Source of the DNA: Ignavibacteria bacterium
GTDB taxonomy: Bacteria > Bacteroidota > Ignavibacteria > Tepidaquicellales > Tepidaquicellaceae
Assembly: GCA_019694675.1 (NCBI GenBank)
Contig: JAIBBK010000013.1
Span: forward strand, 1-64,000
Length of the DNA: 64,000 nt
Direction of reading: 5' to 3'
Positions within the stretch are counted from its first letter, which is position 1. Each line of letters starts with the position of its first letter. A program made the translations under genes and the position numbers. Below, in pieces: positions 1 through 8,592 of this stretch. The notes under the pieces were generated by a model. The model did not search any database and was not told the origin of the DNA. It saw only the letters and a list, made by a program, of their open reading frames with translations.

Positions 1-1
1 T

Positions 2-400
2 CTCAAACTTTCAAAGATAGACTACCATCTAGCCGAAGGGCTGAAGGACGAACTTTCCAATCTCGGTTTCAGTCTTAACTTTGCAGGCAACGACACGGTT
101 GAGATCACCGGAGTTCCATCCGACGTGCGGCTCGGCAATGAGAATAAGATACTCCAGGAGCTCATTGACCAGTTCAAAGAATACGAGCTTAAACTGAGTC
201 TCGAGAAGCGTGACAATCTTGCAAAATCATTTGCCTGCAGAAGCGCGATCAAATCCGGCGACAGGCTGACGAACGCAGAAATGACCGGACTGATTGACGA
301 GCTCTTTGCTTGCAGAATGCCTTACGTGTGCCCTCACGGCAGGCCTACCGTAATCAGGATCACCACAGATGAACTTGACAAGAGGTTCAGCAGAACCTGA
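2..400 (+). CDS. mutL: DNA mismatch repair protein MutL, C-terminal part (5' end outside window)
   Basis: Only the last 132 codons are visible; the reading frame is open from base 2 and stops with TGA at 398-400. The segment matches the MutL C-terminal dimerisation/endonuclease domain. It contains a stretch ACRSAIKSGDRL followed by an E-M pair, and near the end the CPHGRPT motif typical of the zinc-binding endonuclease site of MutL/PMS2-type proteins. MutL couples MutS mismatch recognition to strand nicking in methyl-independent repair. The N-terminal GHKL ATPase half and the DQHAAHE motif lie outside the window. It converges on the DUF2130 gene with only 13 bases between the stops. Identification rests on the CPHGRPT motif and its context and is firm. 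Confidence 0.93.
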   Translation, partial: LKLSKIDYHLAEGLKDELSNLGFSLNFAGNDTVEITGVPSDVRLGNENKILQELIDQFKEYELKLSLEKRDNLAKSFACRSAIKSGDRLTNAEMTGLIDELFACRMPYVCPHGRPTVIRITTDELDKRFSRT

Positions 401-413
401 ATCAGTATCGCAG

Positions 414-1691
414 TCAGTCATCACCCTCATCATCATCCGGTTCATTACCTGAAGGAAGCTCCAGAACTTTGATCGTTCCGATCGCATTGCCCGCAATGCC
501 TTTGACGGAGTGGTACATGTGATTGGTATTCAGCAAGACCTTCTTGATCTGCTTCTCCCTCTTCTTCCATATTCCCTGCATGGCGCGTTTCTCAGATTCA
601 AGATCTTCATTCATCTGAACGAATCCCTCAACAATCGACTCTATCTGTTGCCTGAATTCGTTACCCGTAAGATAATCGTAAAGCATATTCATCTTGTCGC
701 CTTTGTTCTCCTGCGTTGCGACCGCTTCCCCGAGCATCACCACTGATTCCCTTATCACAAAACAAAGCGCTTTGAATTCCTCGAACGTGCAGATCCAGAC
801 ACCGTCCTTCTGCCCCATCCTCTTCCAGTCTTTGGGGAGAACATTAGTCACAAGCACACCGAATCCCGCGCCTATGTTTCTCATATCCTCTTTGAACTTC
901 TCAATCCATGAAGGCTGAAAGTCCTTGGTCCTTTTGCTTTCGTAATAGATCACTCCGCAATTGTTGCGCGAATGTGTGTTAACGGTCTGCACACAGTCAG
1001 CGCCCCTTGCGCCTTTCTTTATCTCTTCTATAGTATCCAGCGGAAAGTTCTTCTTCAGGAATTCCTCAATCGCCAGCTCCTGAACTTCACCCTGCAATTG
1101 CATCGAGCCCTGATCGGCCTTTCGCTTTGCTTCATCAAGCTGCAACCTAAGATCCTCAATTACCTTTTCCCTTTCTTTCATTTTCATCAGCGTCTCATCT
1201 TCAACCAATCTCCTGATCTTCTGCTTTTCATTATTCAGTTTGCTGCTGAACTCAACTTCCTTTTCCATGGAGATCTTGTCTGCAAGTTCATCTTTTTCCC
1301 TTTTCAGTCTTTCAATTTCTGCTTTGGTTTTGTTAAGATCTTTCAGTCTCGCAGATTTTTCCTCAAGCTCGGATTTCAAAGAAACCAGATACTCTGTATT
1401 TTCATCTTCAAACTTCTTTCGAATTGTTTTTTCCATATTCTGCATTTCGGACTTCAACTTTTCACTTACACGTTCATTTACAGATGACTCAAGTTCTTCC
1501 ATCTGCCTCGTGATTGCTTCTTCCTTCTTCTTGATCTCCGTCAGTTTGTCGCTGTATTCCTTTTCTTTTTGAGAAGACATATCTCGGAACTTCTTCTGCA
1601 TCTCATGTTCGAGCTGACTGTAAAGAACCTCATTTACATTGATCTCTGTGCCGCAATTCGGACAGGATATTATGTTCTGATTTTCATTCAT
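414..1691 (-). CDS. DUF2130 family protein (coiled coil plus nuclease-like domain)
   Basis: A 425-residue protein if started at the ATG at 1691, which puts MNENQNIISCPNCGTEIN at the N terminus; the frame stays open 31 codons further upstream, but that extension looks non-coding. The CPNCG motif is half of a likely zinc-binding site. Residues of about 40-230 are highly charged and predicted coiled coil. The C-terminal part is the DUF2130 core, with an Asp in GADCVQTV and then YYESKRTK, a D...E-x-K arrangement like a PD-(D/E)XK nuclease, followed by WIEKFKEDMRNIGA. The tail is acidic (DDDEGDD). The family is widespread and uncharacterised; nuclease function is inference. It ends 13 bases from mutL on the opposite strand. 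Confidence 0.85.
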   Translation of the reverse strand: MNENQNIISCPNCGTEINVNEVLYSQLEHEMQKKFRDMSSQKEKEYSDKLTEIKKKEEAITRQMEELESSVNERVSEKLKSEMQNMEKTIRKKFEDENTEYLVSLKSELEEKSARLKDLNKTKAEIERLKREKDELADKISMEKEVEFSSKLNNEKQKIRRLVEDETLMKMKEREKVIEDLRLQLDEAKRKADQGSMQLQGEVQELAIEEFLKKNFPLDTIEEIKKGARGADCVQTVNTHSRNNCGVIYYESKRTKDFQPSWIEKFKEDMRNIGAGFGVLVTNVLPKDWKRMGQKDGVWICTFEEFKALCFVIRESVVMLGEAVATQENKGDKMNMLYDYLTGNEFRQQIESIVEGFVQMNEDLESEKRAMQGIWKKREKQIKKVLLNTNHMYHSVKGIAGNAIGTIKVLELPSGNEPDDDEGDD

Positions 1692-1895
1692 GATTATTTG
1701 TATTAAGTATGAAGATTCCAATCTAAGAATTTCTGTAATAGTTTTAATGCAAAATTGACTGTTCAGATTGCAGAACAGACACACAGCAATACTTCAATGC
1801 TCTCCTCTCACCAAGCCGCCCGGCCTGCCCGCTCAGGAACTCAGCAGAAACTGTGTGAGCAAGTGTGTTACAGAAAATTATACCTCCTGAAGCAG

Positions 1896-1915
1896 ATTCC
1901 CGCTTTCGCGGGAAT
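1896..1915. repeat. Short palindromic repeat unit (8-bp arms, TTTC loop)
   Basis: ATTCCCGC and GCGGGAAT flank a TTTC loop. This ATTCCCGC...GCGGGAAT hairpin is a common dispersed intergenic element in many bacterial genomes and often appears in spurious peptides as FPRKRES. Only one copy was seen in this window. Confidence 0.55.
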
Positions 1916-2123
1916 GACACTTCTGCAAGGCGTAACCATATTGGCCCGGGAATTCGAGAATCCGGCATGTTTTGCTGTATATACAGCATTGCAGTGGAAT
2001 GGCTGAATCAGAATTGAGTTGATTTAGGTCAGATCGTTTTGACTATAATTCATAATGACAATGAGTGATTTTACTTACAGACAAAAAGTAACAGGGCTCA
2101 TTTTTTATTCCTGACAAGTGAAG

Positions 2124-2131
2124 TAATTTTG
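2124..2131 (+). promoter_or_regulatory. Candidate Bacteroidetes-type -7 element (TAATTTTG)
   Basis: TAATTTTG fits TAnnTTTG exactly and lies 48 bases before the ATG at 2180. No clear TTG occurs at the expected -33 distance, so the call is tentative. Confidence 0.3.
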
Positions 2132-2179
2132 ACATACTAATCAACTCTGTAAGAAATTACAGGGAAGCAACAAATCAAA

Positions 2180-4408
2180 ATGAGGAATAAAGAAATGAAA
2201 GCGAAACAAAACAGGATTGCTTTTCCGGTGAAGTTTGAAGTTAAACCGGAAACTCCGATCCAGCTCAAGGCATTTCTCTTTTCGCGAAGAGGAAAACTTC
2301 TTGAGGCAGTAAATGTTGCCAATGACCAGGCGGCATTCAAAACGCAGGCTTCAAGCCCGTCTGAATTCAGAGTATTGTTTGCTCCCGTCAGGAACGGGAT
2401 CGAAGATGCAGAGAGTATAGACGAACTCATCGAAAGATTCAAAGCCCACGAAGCAGTTCTTAAGATCAACACCAAAGGAAACTTCGAGATACTTCCCATA
2501 CCAAAGTATATACTGCCTTGGTGGCTCTTCAGGAAATGCAGAGTGAGAGGAAGAGTGACAAAGAAATTCAGGATACATGATCTTTGGGAAGACAAGGGGC
2601 TTTGCAGGGTGAGAGTCCACATTTGCGAAGTGGACAGGATCAGACTTCTGATCGAACGCATTCCCGACAGGATCTTCAGAATCATTCCCGACATTATTCT
2701 GAATCCAAGACTGCCGTTCCCAATTCCTGAACCCGAACCCGATCCGGGCCCATTTCCGGGTCCTGATCCGAGAAAAGATTTCTCAGGCTCATTCAGGCAA
2801 CAGCCGGTTCTTCAGAATCTCAGGAAGGCCGCTTCACAAAAGATCGGCTCCCAGATGCTTAAGTCAGATGCCGAAACTACTGCAAAGATGATCCTCGACA
2901 ATGAATCGGTCACATCAATGCTGATGACGCGCGATGTTTCCGCGATCAGGAATGCCATTCTCAACAATTTCGAACTCTTCCATCCGTTCTTCTGCCACAT
3001 TCACTGGTTGTGGCCATACTTCTACAGATGCGATGAGATAAAGGTTGTGTACACAGACGAGAATGGAAATTTCGAGACTGACATTTACTACAACATCCTG
3101 GGGGATCATCCGGATCTTTACTTCTGGGTTGAGGCTTTGATAGACGGTGTCTGGACAACTGTTTACAATCCCGGAAAGGCATGCCACACTTACTGGAATT
3201 ATGTATGCGGCAGCATGGTAAACATCAGAGTTACAGATCCGAGAGTTGTGTGGCAGTGTGAAGAAGTCATCCCCGGACAGATTGTCTGGGTCAAGACGGT
3301 CGGACACGGAACAAGCGTTGCACACATTCAGCAGGATAACTCAACGGGAAATCCCATACAGGGTGTATCAATGAACAGGATCGGATTGAGTGACAGATTC
3401 GAACCGGCCGGGAACTACAGAAGACCTTTTGGGAAGAATCTGTATTTCATTGTCCAGTTCAGCAGCGGCCTGCCTACGAACACATACAAGTACTACAGAT
3501 GGTCATACAGAAAGACAAGAAATGCTGACCTCTCACCAAATGCAGGCTCATGGAAGACACTGAACAATCCTGTCGAGAAGCCCTACACGTATGAATACAT
3601 TGGCGGCGACGGAAACCTTCACTTTGATGCAAAGTATTTCAAACTCGGACCGTTCGATGTGGGAACAGGAAATGATCTTTATCTTATTCCCCCTGATTCT
3701 CCGTATGAGAGTCCGGTGAACGCAGGCGAGTCAAATGCGCACTGGGACCAGAACACGGTAAGCATCTCTTTTGATTCGAACCTTGAAGGCGACGGTCTGT
3801 ATGAATTCAAGCTTGAGCTCTTCAATAGTGCGGGTAACAAGCTGATCAACATTCCAAACGCGATGTTCCAGATTCCGCACTATGACAGCTTCTATCCCTC
3901 CGTCAATGCTCCTGCAGACTATCTCGTCAACAGCGGCGGCGGAAACTGTGATGCGTTCACGATGAATATGAGGATTGACAACAGCGCCTGCCAGGCAGAG
4001 ATATACAAGCTAAAGGTTGACGGTGTGGAGACCAATCCAACATGCTGCGGATTTGTAAAATACGGAGCAGGTTCAATGCTTGAGATTGCATTCAGGGCAT
4101 TTCATCCCAATAATTTTGCGGATTTCAACTTCGTTGTTCAGAAAGGAACATGTACAGACACAACGCAGTCCAATGCAACAAATGCAAACGGCATGGTTAT
4201 AGCAGGAGTTAACGGCTATGCAAGAAACCTTGCCAGTATCTACAGCAAGACATTGACCGTGGGCGATCTGCTCGGGATCTGTACAAACGAGGGAAAGGCA
4301 GCATTTGCAGAGCATCTCTATGTAAATGCATTGTCAACTGACGGAAATTATGAACTTGATGCATTTGATGCCTGGGCGCTTGCGGCATTTGCCCTTGAAC
4401 CGATGTAA
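2180..4408 (+). CDS. Uncharacterised 742-residue protein
   Basis: I do not recognise a characterised family. The N terminus lacks a signal peptide. Residues 1-105 hold a beta-rich segment with FPVKFEVKPETPIQLKAF. Then comes a Cys-containing stretch (KCRVRGRVTKKF, then CRVRVHICEVDRIRLL) that may be a carboxypeptidase-regulatory-like beta sandwich, a Pro/Glu/Asp-rich linker (PIPEPEPDPGPFPGPDP), a helical part, and a long beta-rich C-terminal half rich in Trp, Tyr, Gly and Cys. An in-frame ATG at 2195, preceded by AGGA at 2183-2186, is an alternative start. The gene stands alone between a candidate promoter and a strong terminator at 4443-4478. Absence of an export signal in so beta-rich a protein suggests a cytoplasmic protein or a non-Sec route; this is inference. 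Confidence 0.8.
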   Translation: MRNKEMKAKQNRIAFPVKFEVKPETPIQLKAFLFSRRGKLLEAVNVANDQAAFKTQASSPSEFRVLFAPVRNGIEDAESIDELIERFKAHEAVLKINTKGNFEILPIPKYILPWWLFRKCRVRGRVTKKFRIHDLWEDKGLCRVRVHICEVDRIRLLIERIPDRIFRIIPDIILNPRLPFPIPEPEPDPGPFPGPDPRKDFSGSFRQQPVLQNLRKAASQKIGSQMLKSDAETTAKMILDNESVTSMLMTRDVSAIRNAILNNFELFHPFFCHIHWLWPYFYRCDEIKVVYTDENGNFETDIYYNILGDHPDLYFWVEALIDGVWTTVYNPGKACHTYWNYVCGSMVNIRVTDPRVVWQCEEVIPGQIVWVKTVGHGTSVAHIQQDNSTGNPIQGVSMNRIGLSDRFEPAGNYRRPFGKNLYFIVQFSSGLPTNTYKYYRWSYRKTRNADLSPNAGSWKTLNNPVEKPYTYEYIGGDGNLHFDAKYFKLGPFDVGTGNDLYLIPPDSPYESPVNAGESNAHWDQNTVSISFDSNLEGDGLYEFKLELFNSAGNKLINIPNAMFQIPHYDSFYPSVNAPADYLVNSGGGNCDAFTMNMRIDNSACQAEIYKLKVDGVETNPTCCGFVKYGAGSMLEIAFRAFHPNNFADFNFVVQKGTCTDTTQSNATNANGMVIAGVNGYARNLASIYSKTLTVGDLLGICTNEGKAAFAEHLYVNALSTDGNYELDAFDAWALAAFALEPM

Positions 4409-4442
4409 GAGATTCCTGTCAGCAGGATGCAATTGAACTGTA

Positions 4443-4478
4443 AACCCCCGGCGCAATTATCGGGGGTTATTTTTTTGT
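4443..4478 (+). terminator. Rho-independent terminator of the 742-residue gene
   Basis: Arms AACCCCCG (4443-4450) and CGGGGGTT (4461-4468) around a 10-base loop are followed by ATTTTTTTG. It begins 34 bases after the stop codon. Confidence 0.85.
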
Positions 4479-4873
4479 CAATGCTGATTGAGTATGAACA
4501 CACGGGCAGAAAGCGTATGACAACTCAAGAGAACTTTAGCAAAAACTGACTAATTTTGTACCGAATGTCTGATGTGTTTGAAACAGCGGGGATGGCGACA
4601 TGCTTCTTTGACTGCAGCTTAATTCTCCTTAGCGAATCGGATTAGAGGTCATCCTCGCTTCAGCCCTCCGGCAAAACTGCGTATTCGAACTCCTTTCGTA
4701 ATGCAGTCCCGGGGGGCCTTTTTTATGCCCCGCTGAGCCGAAAAATCCTGCAAAATCTTCCATTCCCGATGAACCTATTGACTTGCGATAACTGATCAGT
4801 ATGTTGAACTTTGGCGAACTGAAAAATCTTTTGAGCATAAGTAACATATTGAATAACTAAATCAAACACTACC
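4479..4873. other. Intergenic region upstream of the porin cluster
   Basis: About 395 bases with no convincing gene. It includes TAATTTTG at 4551-4558, without a matching upstream element, and a better placed promoter candidate at 4778-4807. A G-run/C-run pair near 4711-4731 could form a weak hairpin but has no T-tract. Confidence 0.5.
4778..4807 (+). promoter_or_regulatory. Candidate promoter of the porin-glutaminase cluster
   Basis: TTG (4778-4780), 19 bases, then TATGTTGA (4800-4807), a partial match to the Bacteroidetes TTG-N19-TAnnTTTG layout. It ends 66 bases before the ATG at 4874. Confidence 0.35.
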
Positions 4874-6061
4874 ATGAAAACCAAATCACTTCTTGTTCTT
4901 CTTTTTGGGTTTCTTGTGACAACCGCATCGGCACAGAATTCCGGGACAACATTTGACATCTACGGATTTGTGATGACCGATGCCGGCTATGACTTCTACA
5001 CGCAGGATCCAAACTGGTATGACGTTATGCGTCCTACAAAGCTTCCGTCGTTCAAAGGCGAATTTGAGCCGGACGGCAAGACATATTTCAGCGTGAGGCA
5101 AACCCGCTTTGGAGTGAAATCAAGCACTCCCACTTCTCTTGGAGAGTTCAAGACACAGTTCGAGTTTGAACTTTTCGGAACCGGAGTGGATGCAGGACAG
5201 ACCACTTTCAGACTCAGGCATGCCTACGGAGAGCTGGGCAAATTCGGCGCCGGGCAATACTGGAGTCCGTTCATGGACGTTGATGTATTCCCGAACTCAC
5301 TTGAATACTGGGGCCCGAACGGCATGGTGTTCTTCAGGAACATACAGGTGAGATATATGCCCATTCAGGGCCAGTCAAAACTGACATTTGCACTTGAAAA
5401 GCCGGGTGCCAGCGGCGACGGAGGAATCTATTCCGACAGAATTGAGGTGAAGGACATAAAGCCGCAGTTCTATCTGCCGGATTTTTCTGCAGAGTACAGA
5501 TACGGTGATAAGTTCGGTTATGTTGAGCTCGCAGGAATACTAAGGAGCATCAAATGGGTTGATACCAGGGAAGACACTCTGTCACTTGACGGCAGTGCAC
5601 TCGGATGGGGTATTAATCTGAGTTCCAATCTGAATATCACAAAGAATGATGTACTGAGACTTCAGGGAGTTTACGGTGAGGGAGTTGAAAACTATATGAA
5701 CGATGCTCCTGCCGACATCGGCCTTGAGTCGAATACGGGCGATCCGAAAAGGCCTGTCAAAGGTGTTCCCCTACCGGTTTACGGTATTGTGGCTTTTCTG
5801 GATCACACATGGAGCAAGTACTTTACAAGTTCTGTCGGATACTCGCTCGCCAGCATTGACAACACAGACGGTCAGGCGGGAACCGCTTTTAAGAAAGGCC
5901 AGTACGCTCTTGCCAATCTTCTTTATTATCCCGTCAGCAACATGATGGCAGGTGTTGAATACCAGTGGATACAGAGAGACAACAAGGACGGATTCAAATC
6001 AAAGGACATGAAGGTTCAGTTCTCATTCAGGTGGAACTTCTCCAGAACATTCTCAATGTAA
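4874..6061 (+). CDS. DcaP-like trimeric outer-membrane porin
   Basis: 395 residues with a Sec signal peptide (about residues 1-20, ending TTASAQ). The mature part is a 16-strand-type beta-barrel: alternating aromatic strands, an N-terminal YGFVMTDAGYDF strand, a conserved RQTRFGVKS strand and a C-terminal aromatic strand ending RWNFSRTFSM. The sequence resembles the DcaP/porin family, which in Acinetobacter takes up dicarboxylates and other small anionic solutes across the outer membrane. It lies 18 bases before the secreted glutaminase and is surely cotranscribed with it, suggesting it brings in amide or peptide substrates or exports products. Substrate is not readable from the sequence. Confidence 0.82.
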   Translation: MKTKSLLVLLFGFLVTTASAQNSGTTFDIYGFVMTDAGYDFYTQDPNWYDVMRPTKLPSFKGEFEPDGKTYFSVRQTRFGVKSSTPTSLGEFKTQFEFELFGTGVDAGQTTFRLRHAYGELGKFGAGQYWSPFMDVDVFPNSLEYWGPNGMVFFRNIQVRYMPIQGQSKLTFALEKPGASGDGGIYSDRIEVKDIKPQFYLPDFSAEYRYGDKFGYVELAGILRSIKWVDTREDTLSLDGSALGWGINLSSNLNITKNDVLRLQGVYGEGVENYMNDAPADIGLESNTGDPKRPVKGVPLPVYGIVAFLDHTWSKYFTSSVGYSLASIDNTDGQAGTAFKKGQYALANLLYYPVSNMMAGVEYQWIQRDNKDGFKSKDMKVQFSFRWNFSRTFSM

Positions 6062-6079
6062 ATAACAAAAAACATAGCG

Positions 6080-7105
6080 ATGAAAAAAACACATTTCAGC
6101 AACAGAAGTACCCTGGCGGCAATCGTTGTCTTGTTCCTGCTTGCCATAACGCAGGCAATTTCAGCACAGACAAAAGCAGACATAGAATCAGCAATCAACG
6201 AAGCTTATACCAAATACGAAAATGTGACCGAGGGCAAGAATGCGGATTATATCCCGGCTCTTGCGGAGGTTGATTCGAAGATATTCGGAATCGCCCTTAT
6301 CACCGTCGACGGAACGGTTTATACAAAGGGAGACCTGACATCCAAGGTCTCGATTCAATCCATTTCAAAGGTCTTCACGCTCGCAAGCGTAATCAATGAT
6401 CTCGGACCTGATATTGTGGCGAGCAAGATAGGTGTTGATGCAACCGGAATGAAATTCAACAACGCGGAATTTGTAGAGAGGAACAAAGGCAAGCAGGGAA
6501 ATCCGTTTGTGAATGCGGGAGCAATTGCAACAACCAGCATGATCAAGGGTGCCGACTACAACGAAAAATGGAACACGATCATGACCTTAATGGAAGGCTT
6601 TGCGGGAGAGAAGCTCGAAGTCAATCAGCCCGTATATGAATCTGAGGCGGCAACGAACCAGCACAATCAGGCGCTTGCTTTCCTGATGGCTTCTTTCGAA
6701 AGCATGTCATGGGATAATCTTCAGACAACGGACCTCTACACTAAGCAGTGTGCAATTAATGTGAATGCAAAAGACCTTGGCATGATGGCCGCAACACTTG
6801 CCAACGGCGGAACGAATCCCGTGACAGACAAAACCATAGTATCACCTGAGACTGTCGCTCATGTTCTTTCTGTGATGTCAACTGCAGGACTCTATGACGA
6901 CAGCGGCATCTGGCTTTACAGGACCGGCGTTCCGGCGAAAAGCGGCGTAGGCGGCGGAATCATAGCAGTTGTTCCAGGAAAGTTCGGCATAGCCGTAATA
7001 GCACCCCCGCTTGACGATGCCGGCAACAGTGTAAAGGCACAGCTTTCAATTGACTACATCATTGAAAAGCTCGGAGCTAATCCTTATCTCGTACAGCCAA
7101 GGTAA
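6080..7105 (+). CDS. glsA: Glutaminase A family, exported form
   Basis: 341 residues. Hydrolyses L-glutamine to glutamate and ammonia (EC 3.5.1.2). Hallmarks of the serine-dependent glutaminase family are present: SIQSISKVF with the S-x-x-K catalytic pair (Ser94, Lys97), NPFVNAGAI (from 141), YESEAATNQHNQALA (from 186) and GVPAKSGVGGGI near the end. Unlike the usual cytosolic enzymes of about 300 residues, it starts with a clear signal peptide (hydrophobic 11-25, cleavage after ISA-Q), so it should act in the periplasm. It follows the DcaP-like porin by 18 bases. The family assignment is firm; location is inferred from the leader. Confidence 0.93.
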   Translation: MKKTHFSNRSTLAAIVVLFLLAITQAISAQTKADIESAINEAYTKYENVTEGKNADYIPALAEVDSKIFGIALITVDGTVYTKGDLTSKVSIQSISKVFTLASVINDLGPDIVASKIGVDATGMKFNNAEFVERNKGKQGNPFVNAGAIATTSMIKGADYNEKWNTIMTLMEGFAGEKLEVNQPVYESEAATNQHNQALAFLMASFESMSWDNLQTTDLYTKQCAINVNAKDLGMMAATLANGGTNPVTDKTIVSPETVAHVLSVMSTAGLYDDSGIWLYRTGVPAKSGVGGGIIAVVPGKFGIAVIAPPLDDAGNSVKAQLSIDYIIEKLGANPYLVQPR

Positions 7106-7120
7106 GAGCCGGTTCTTTTT

Positions 7121-7210
7121 TACAAGTGGATTGAATATCAGCGGCGTCAGAGCCATATTGAAGTATGCAGACCGCCCTACACCGCTAAAATGTTCAATCC
7201 ACTTTTTGTA
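7121..7210 (+). repeat. Long imperfect inverted repeat between glutaminase and porin genes
   Basis: TACAAGTGGATTGAA (7121-7135) pairs with TTCAATCCACTTTTTGTA (7193-7210) with one three-base bulge. Further in, AGCGGCGTCAGAGC (7140-7153) pairs with GCCCTACACCGCT (7174-7186) with two mismatches and a bulge. The whole 90-base element can fold into one long hairpin. It could process or stabilise the mRNA, or be a small mobile repeat. It has no terminal T-tract, so it is not a classical terminator. Confidence 0.6.
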
Positions 7211-7256
7211 TAAACAAAACATTCCAATGACAAGGCCATTTTCACTGCAAGCAACC

Positions 7257-8582
7257 ATGAAAACTATCCTGCTTACAACCGCCATATTGCTCACGACAAT
7301 TGCATCTTATGCTCAGGATGACGTACCCGACAGATCCTTTACGGACACTTCAACCGTTTCCAAAGAGGAGCTTGAGCAGATCGAGAGTTATAAGAATGAA
7401 ACTGCAGGCGAATTCACTCCGGGCAGAGGGTTCACCGCGTTCAAAACGAAATTTGCGAGCCTCAACATCAGCGGATACCTCCTTGCAAGGTACATCAATC
7501 AGCTTCCTGCGAAGCAGACATTCAGAGACCATCTGGGTCGAGAGCAGGTAATTGATCCGAGAAATGACGTGCAGGTTCACAGGGTGTTTGTCTGGTTCAC
7601 CGGATTTCTCGGAGTTCAGCGATTCAGGTACAATCTTACTGTCTGGGGACTACCGACAACCCAGCAGGTACTTGTGTTCGGCAATCTTACTTACGCGGCT
7701 TCGAATGCATTTAAATTCGGTGTGGGTATCGCACCAAACCTCGGAGCAAGATCTTTGCAGGGTATGTGGCCGTTCTTTAACGGATCAGACAGACAATTAA
7801 CCGAGGAATCATTGAGGCCGGGATTTACAGGAAGTGTATGGATGACAGGAGAGATGCTTCCGAGGCTGAACTACAATGTTTCAGTTGGTAATAACATAAG
7901 CCAGCTTGGAGTAACAGGATCTCAGCTGACAAGAGACCTGACTACAAGCGCGAGTTTATGGTGGATGCCGACAACGGGCGAGTTTGGTGAGCGCGGAGGC
8001 ATGCTTGATTTCGAAAACCACAAGCAGCCCGCGACAAGGTTCGGTGTTTCATACACTCATGCGAGGGATGACAGATTCGATCCGGTGTCAGACTCAACTT
8101 CCGCAAATACGCAGACAAAACTTTCTGACGGAATGAATTACTATGACAGGGGTGCACTTGCCGATGGTGTGACAGTTCAAAGAAGCAACTACGATCAAGG
8201 CTCAATTGATGCGGGATTCAAGTACAAGGGATTTCATTTTCAAATAGATTACTTCTTCAGGTATTTGTCGAAGATCGCGGCAGACGGTCCGCTTCCGGTC
8301 GAGTCAATTTTTGATCACGGCGGCCAGGCAACAATTTCGCAGATGCTCGTACACAGGACGCTCGGAGCATATGTTTCATCTTCCTATATCTTTGACCAGT
8401 TCAGGAGAAACCCGTGGGAAGTAATTGCCGGATTGAGTTACTATCCTGTACAGTCAAGAAGCTGGAGGATAAACGGACAGGTGATCTACGTTGACAGGTC
8501 TTCGGCAAGTTCGTATTTCGGATATTACCTTGCAGGTCTCAAGGGTCCAATAATTGGAATAAGCACAGATATTTTACTCTAA
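7257..8582 (+). CDS. Outer-membrane porin (paralogue of the 9819 gene)
   Basis: 441 residues when started at the ATG at 7257, which gives a clean signal peptide ending ASYAQ; the frame is open upstream but the extra codons overlap the glutaminase and the hairpin. The protein is a predicted beta-barrel with features shared with the gene at 9819: TPGRGFTAFKTKFASLNI near the mature N terminus, VHRVFVWFTGFL, NNISQLG, and WWMPTTGEFGERGG followed by DFENHKQPATRFG. It resembles phosphate-selective/OprP-like porins. It lies 10 bases before the amidohydrolase gene. Substrate unknown. Confidence 0.82.
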   Translation: MKTILLTTAILLTTIASYAQDDVPDRSFTDTSTVSKEELEQIESYKNETAGEFTPGRGFTAFKTKFASLNISGYLLARYINQLPAKQTFRDHLGREQVIDPRNDVQVHRVFVWFTGFLGVQRFRYNLTVWGLPTTQQVLVFGNLTYAASNAFKFGVGIAPNLGARSLQGMWPFFNGSDRQLTEESLRPGFTGSVWMTGEMLPRLNYNVSVGNNISQLGVTGSQLTRDLTTSASLWWMPTTGEFGERGGMLDFENHKQPATRFGVSYTHARDDRFDPVSDSTSANTQTKLSDGMNYYDRGALADGVTVQRSNYDQGSIDAGFKYKGFHFQIDYFFRYLSKIAADGPLPVESIFDHGGQATISQMLVHRTLGAYVSSSYIFDQFRRNPWEVIAGLSYYPVQSRSWRINGQVIYVDRSSASSYFGYYLAGLKGPIIGISTDILL

Positions 8583-8592
8583 AAAAAGAAGC

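Larger units (their letters stand above)
1692..2179. other. Intergenic region with a short dispersed-type hairpin
   Basis: A 488-base stretch between the divergent DUF2130 gene and the 742-residue gene. It holds a compact inverted repeat at 1896-1915 and a candidate -7 element at 2124-2131. An 81-codon minus-strand reading frame crosses the repeat, but its FPRKRES peptide is just the translation of that repeat class. I see no RNA gene here. Confidence 0.6.

Noticed and set aside
1744..1989. 81-codon minus-strand reading frame with an FPRKRES peptide
   Set aside because: The peptide is a translation of the ATTCCCGC...GCGGGAAT dispersed repeat; such frames are known artefacts.
4551..4558. TAATTTTG as the promoter of the porin cluster
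   Set aside because: No TTG at the correct spacing and more than 300 bases from the start; the 4778-4807 candidate fits better.
4708..4735. G-run/C-run hairpin near 4711-4731 as a terminator
   Set aside because: Short imperfect stem with the T-run inside the loop, no T-tract after it.
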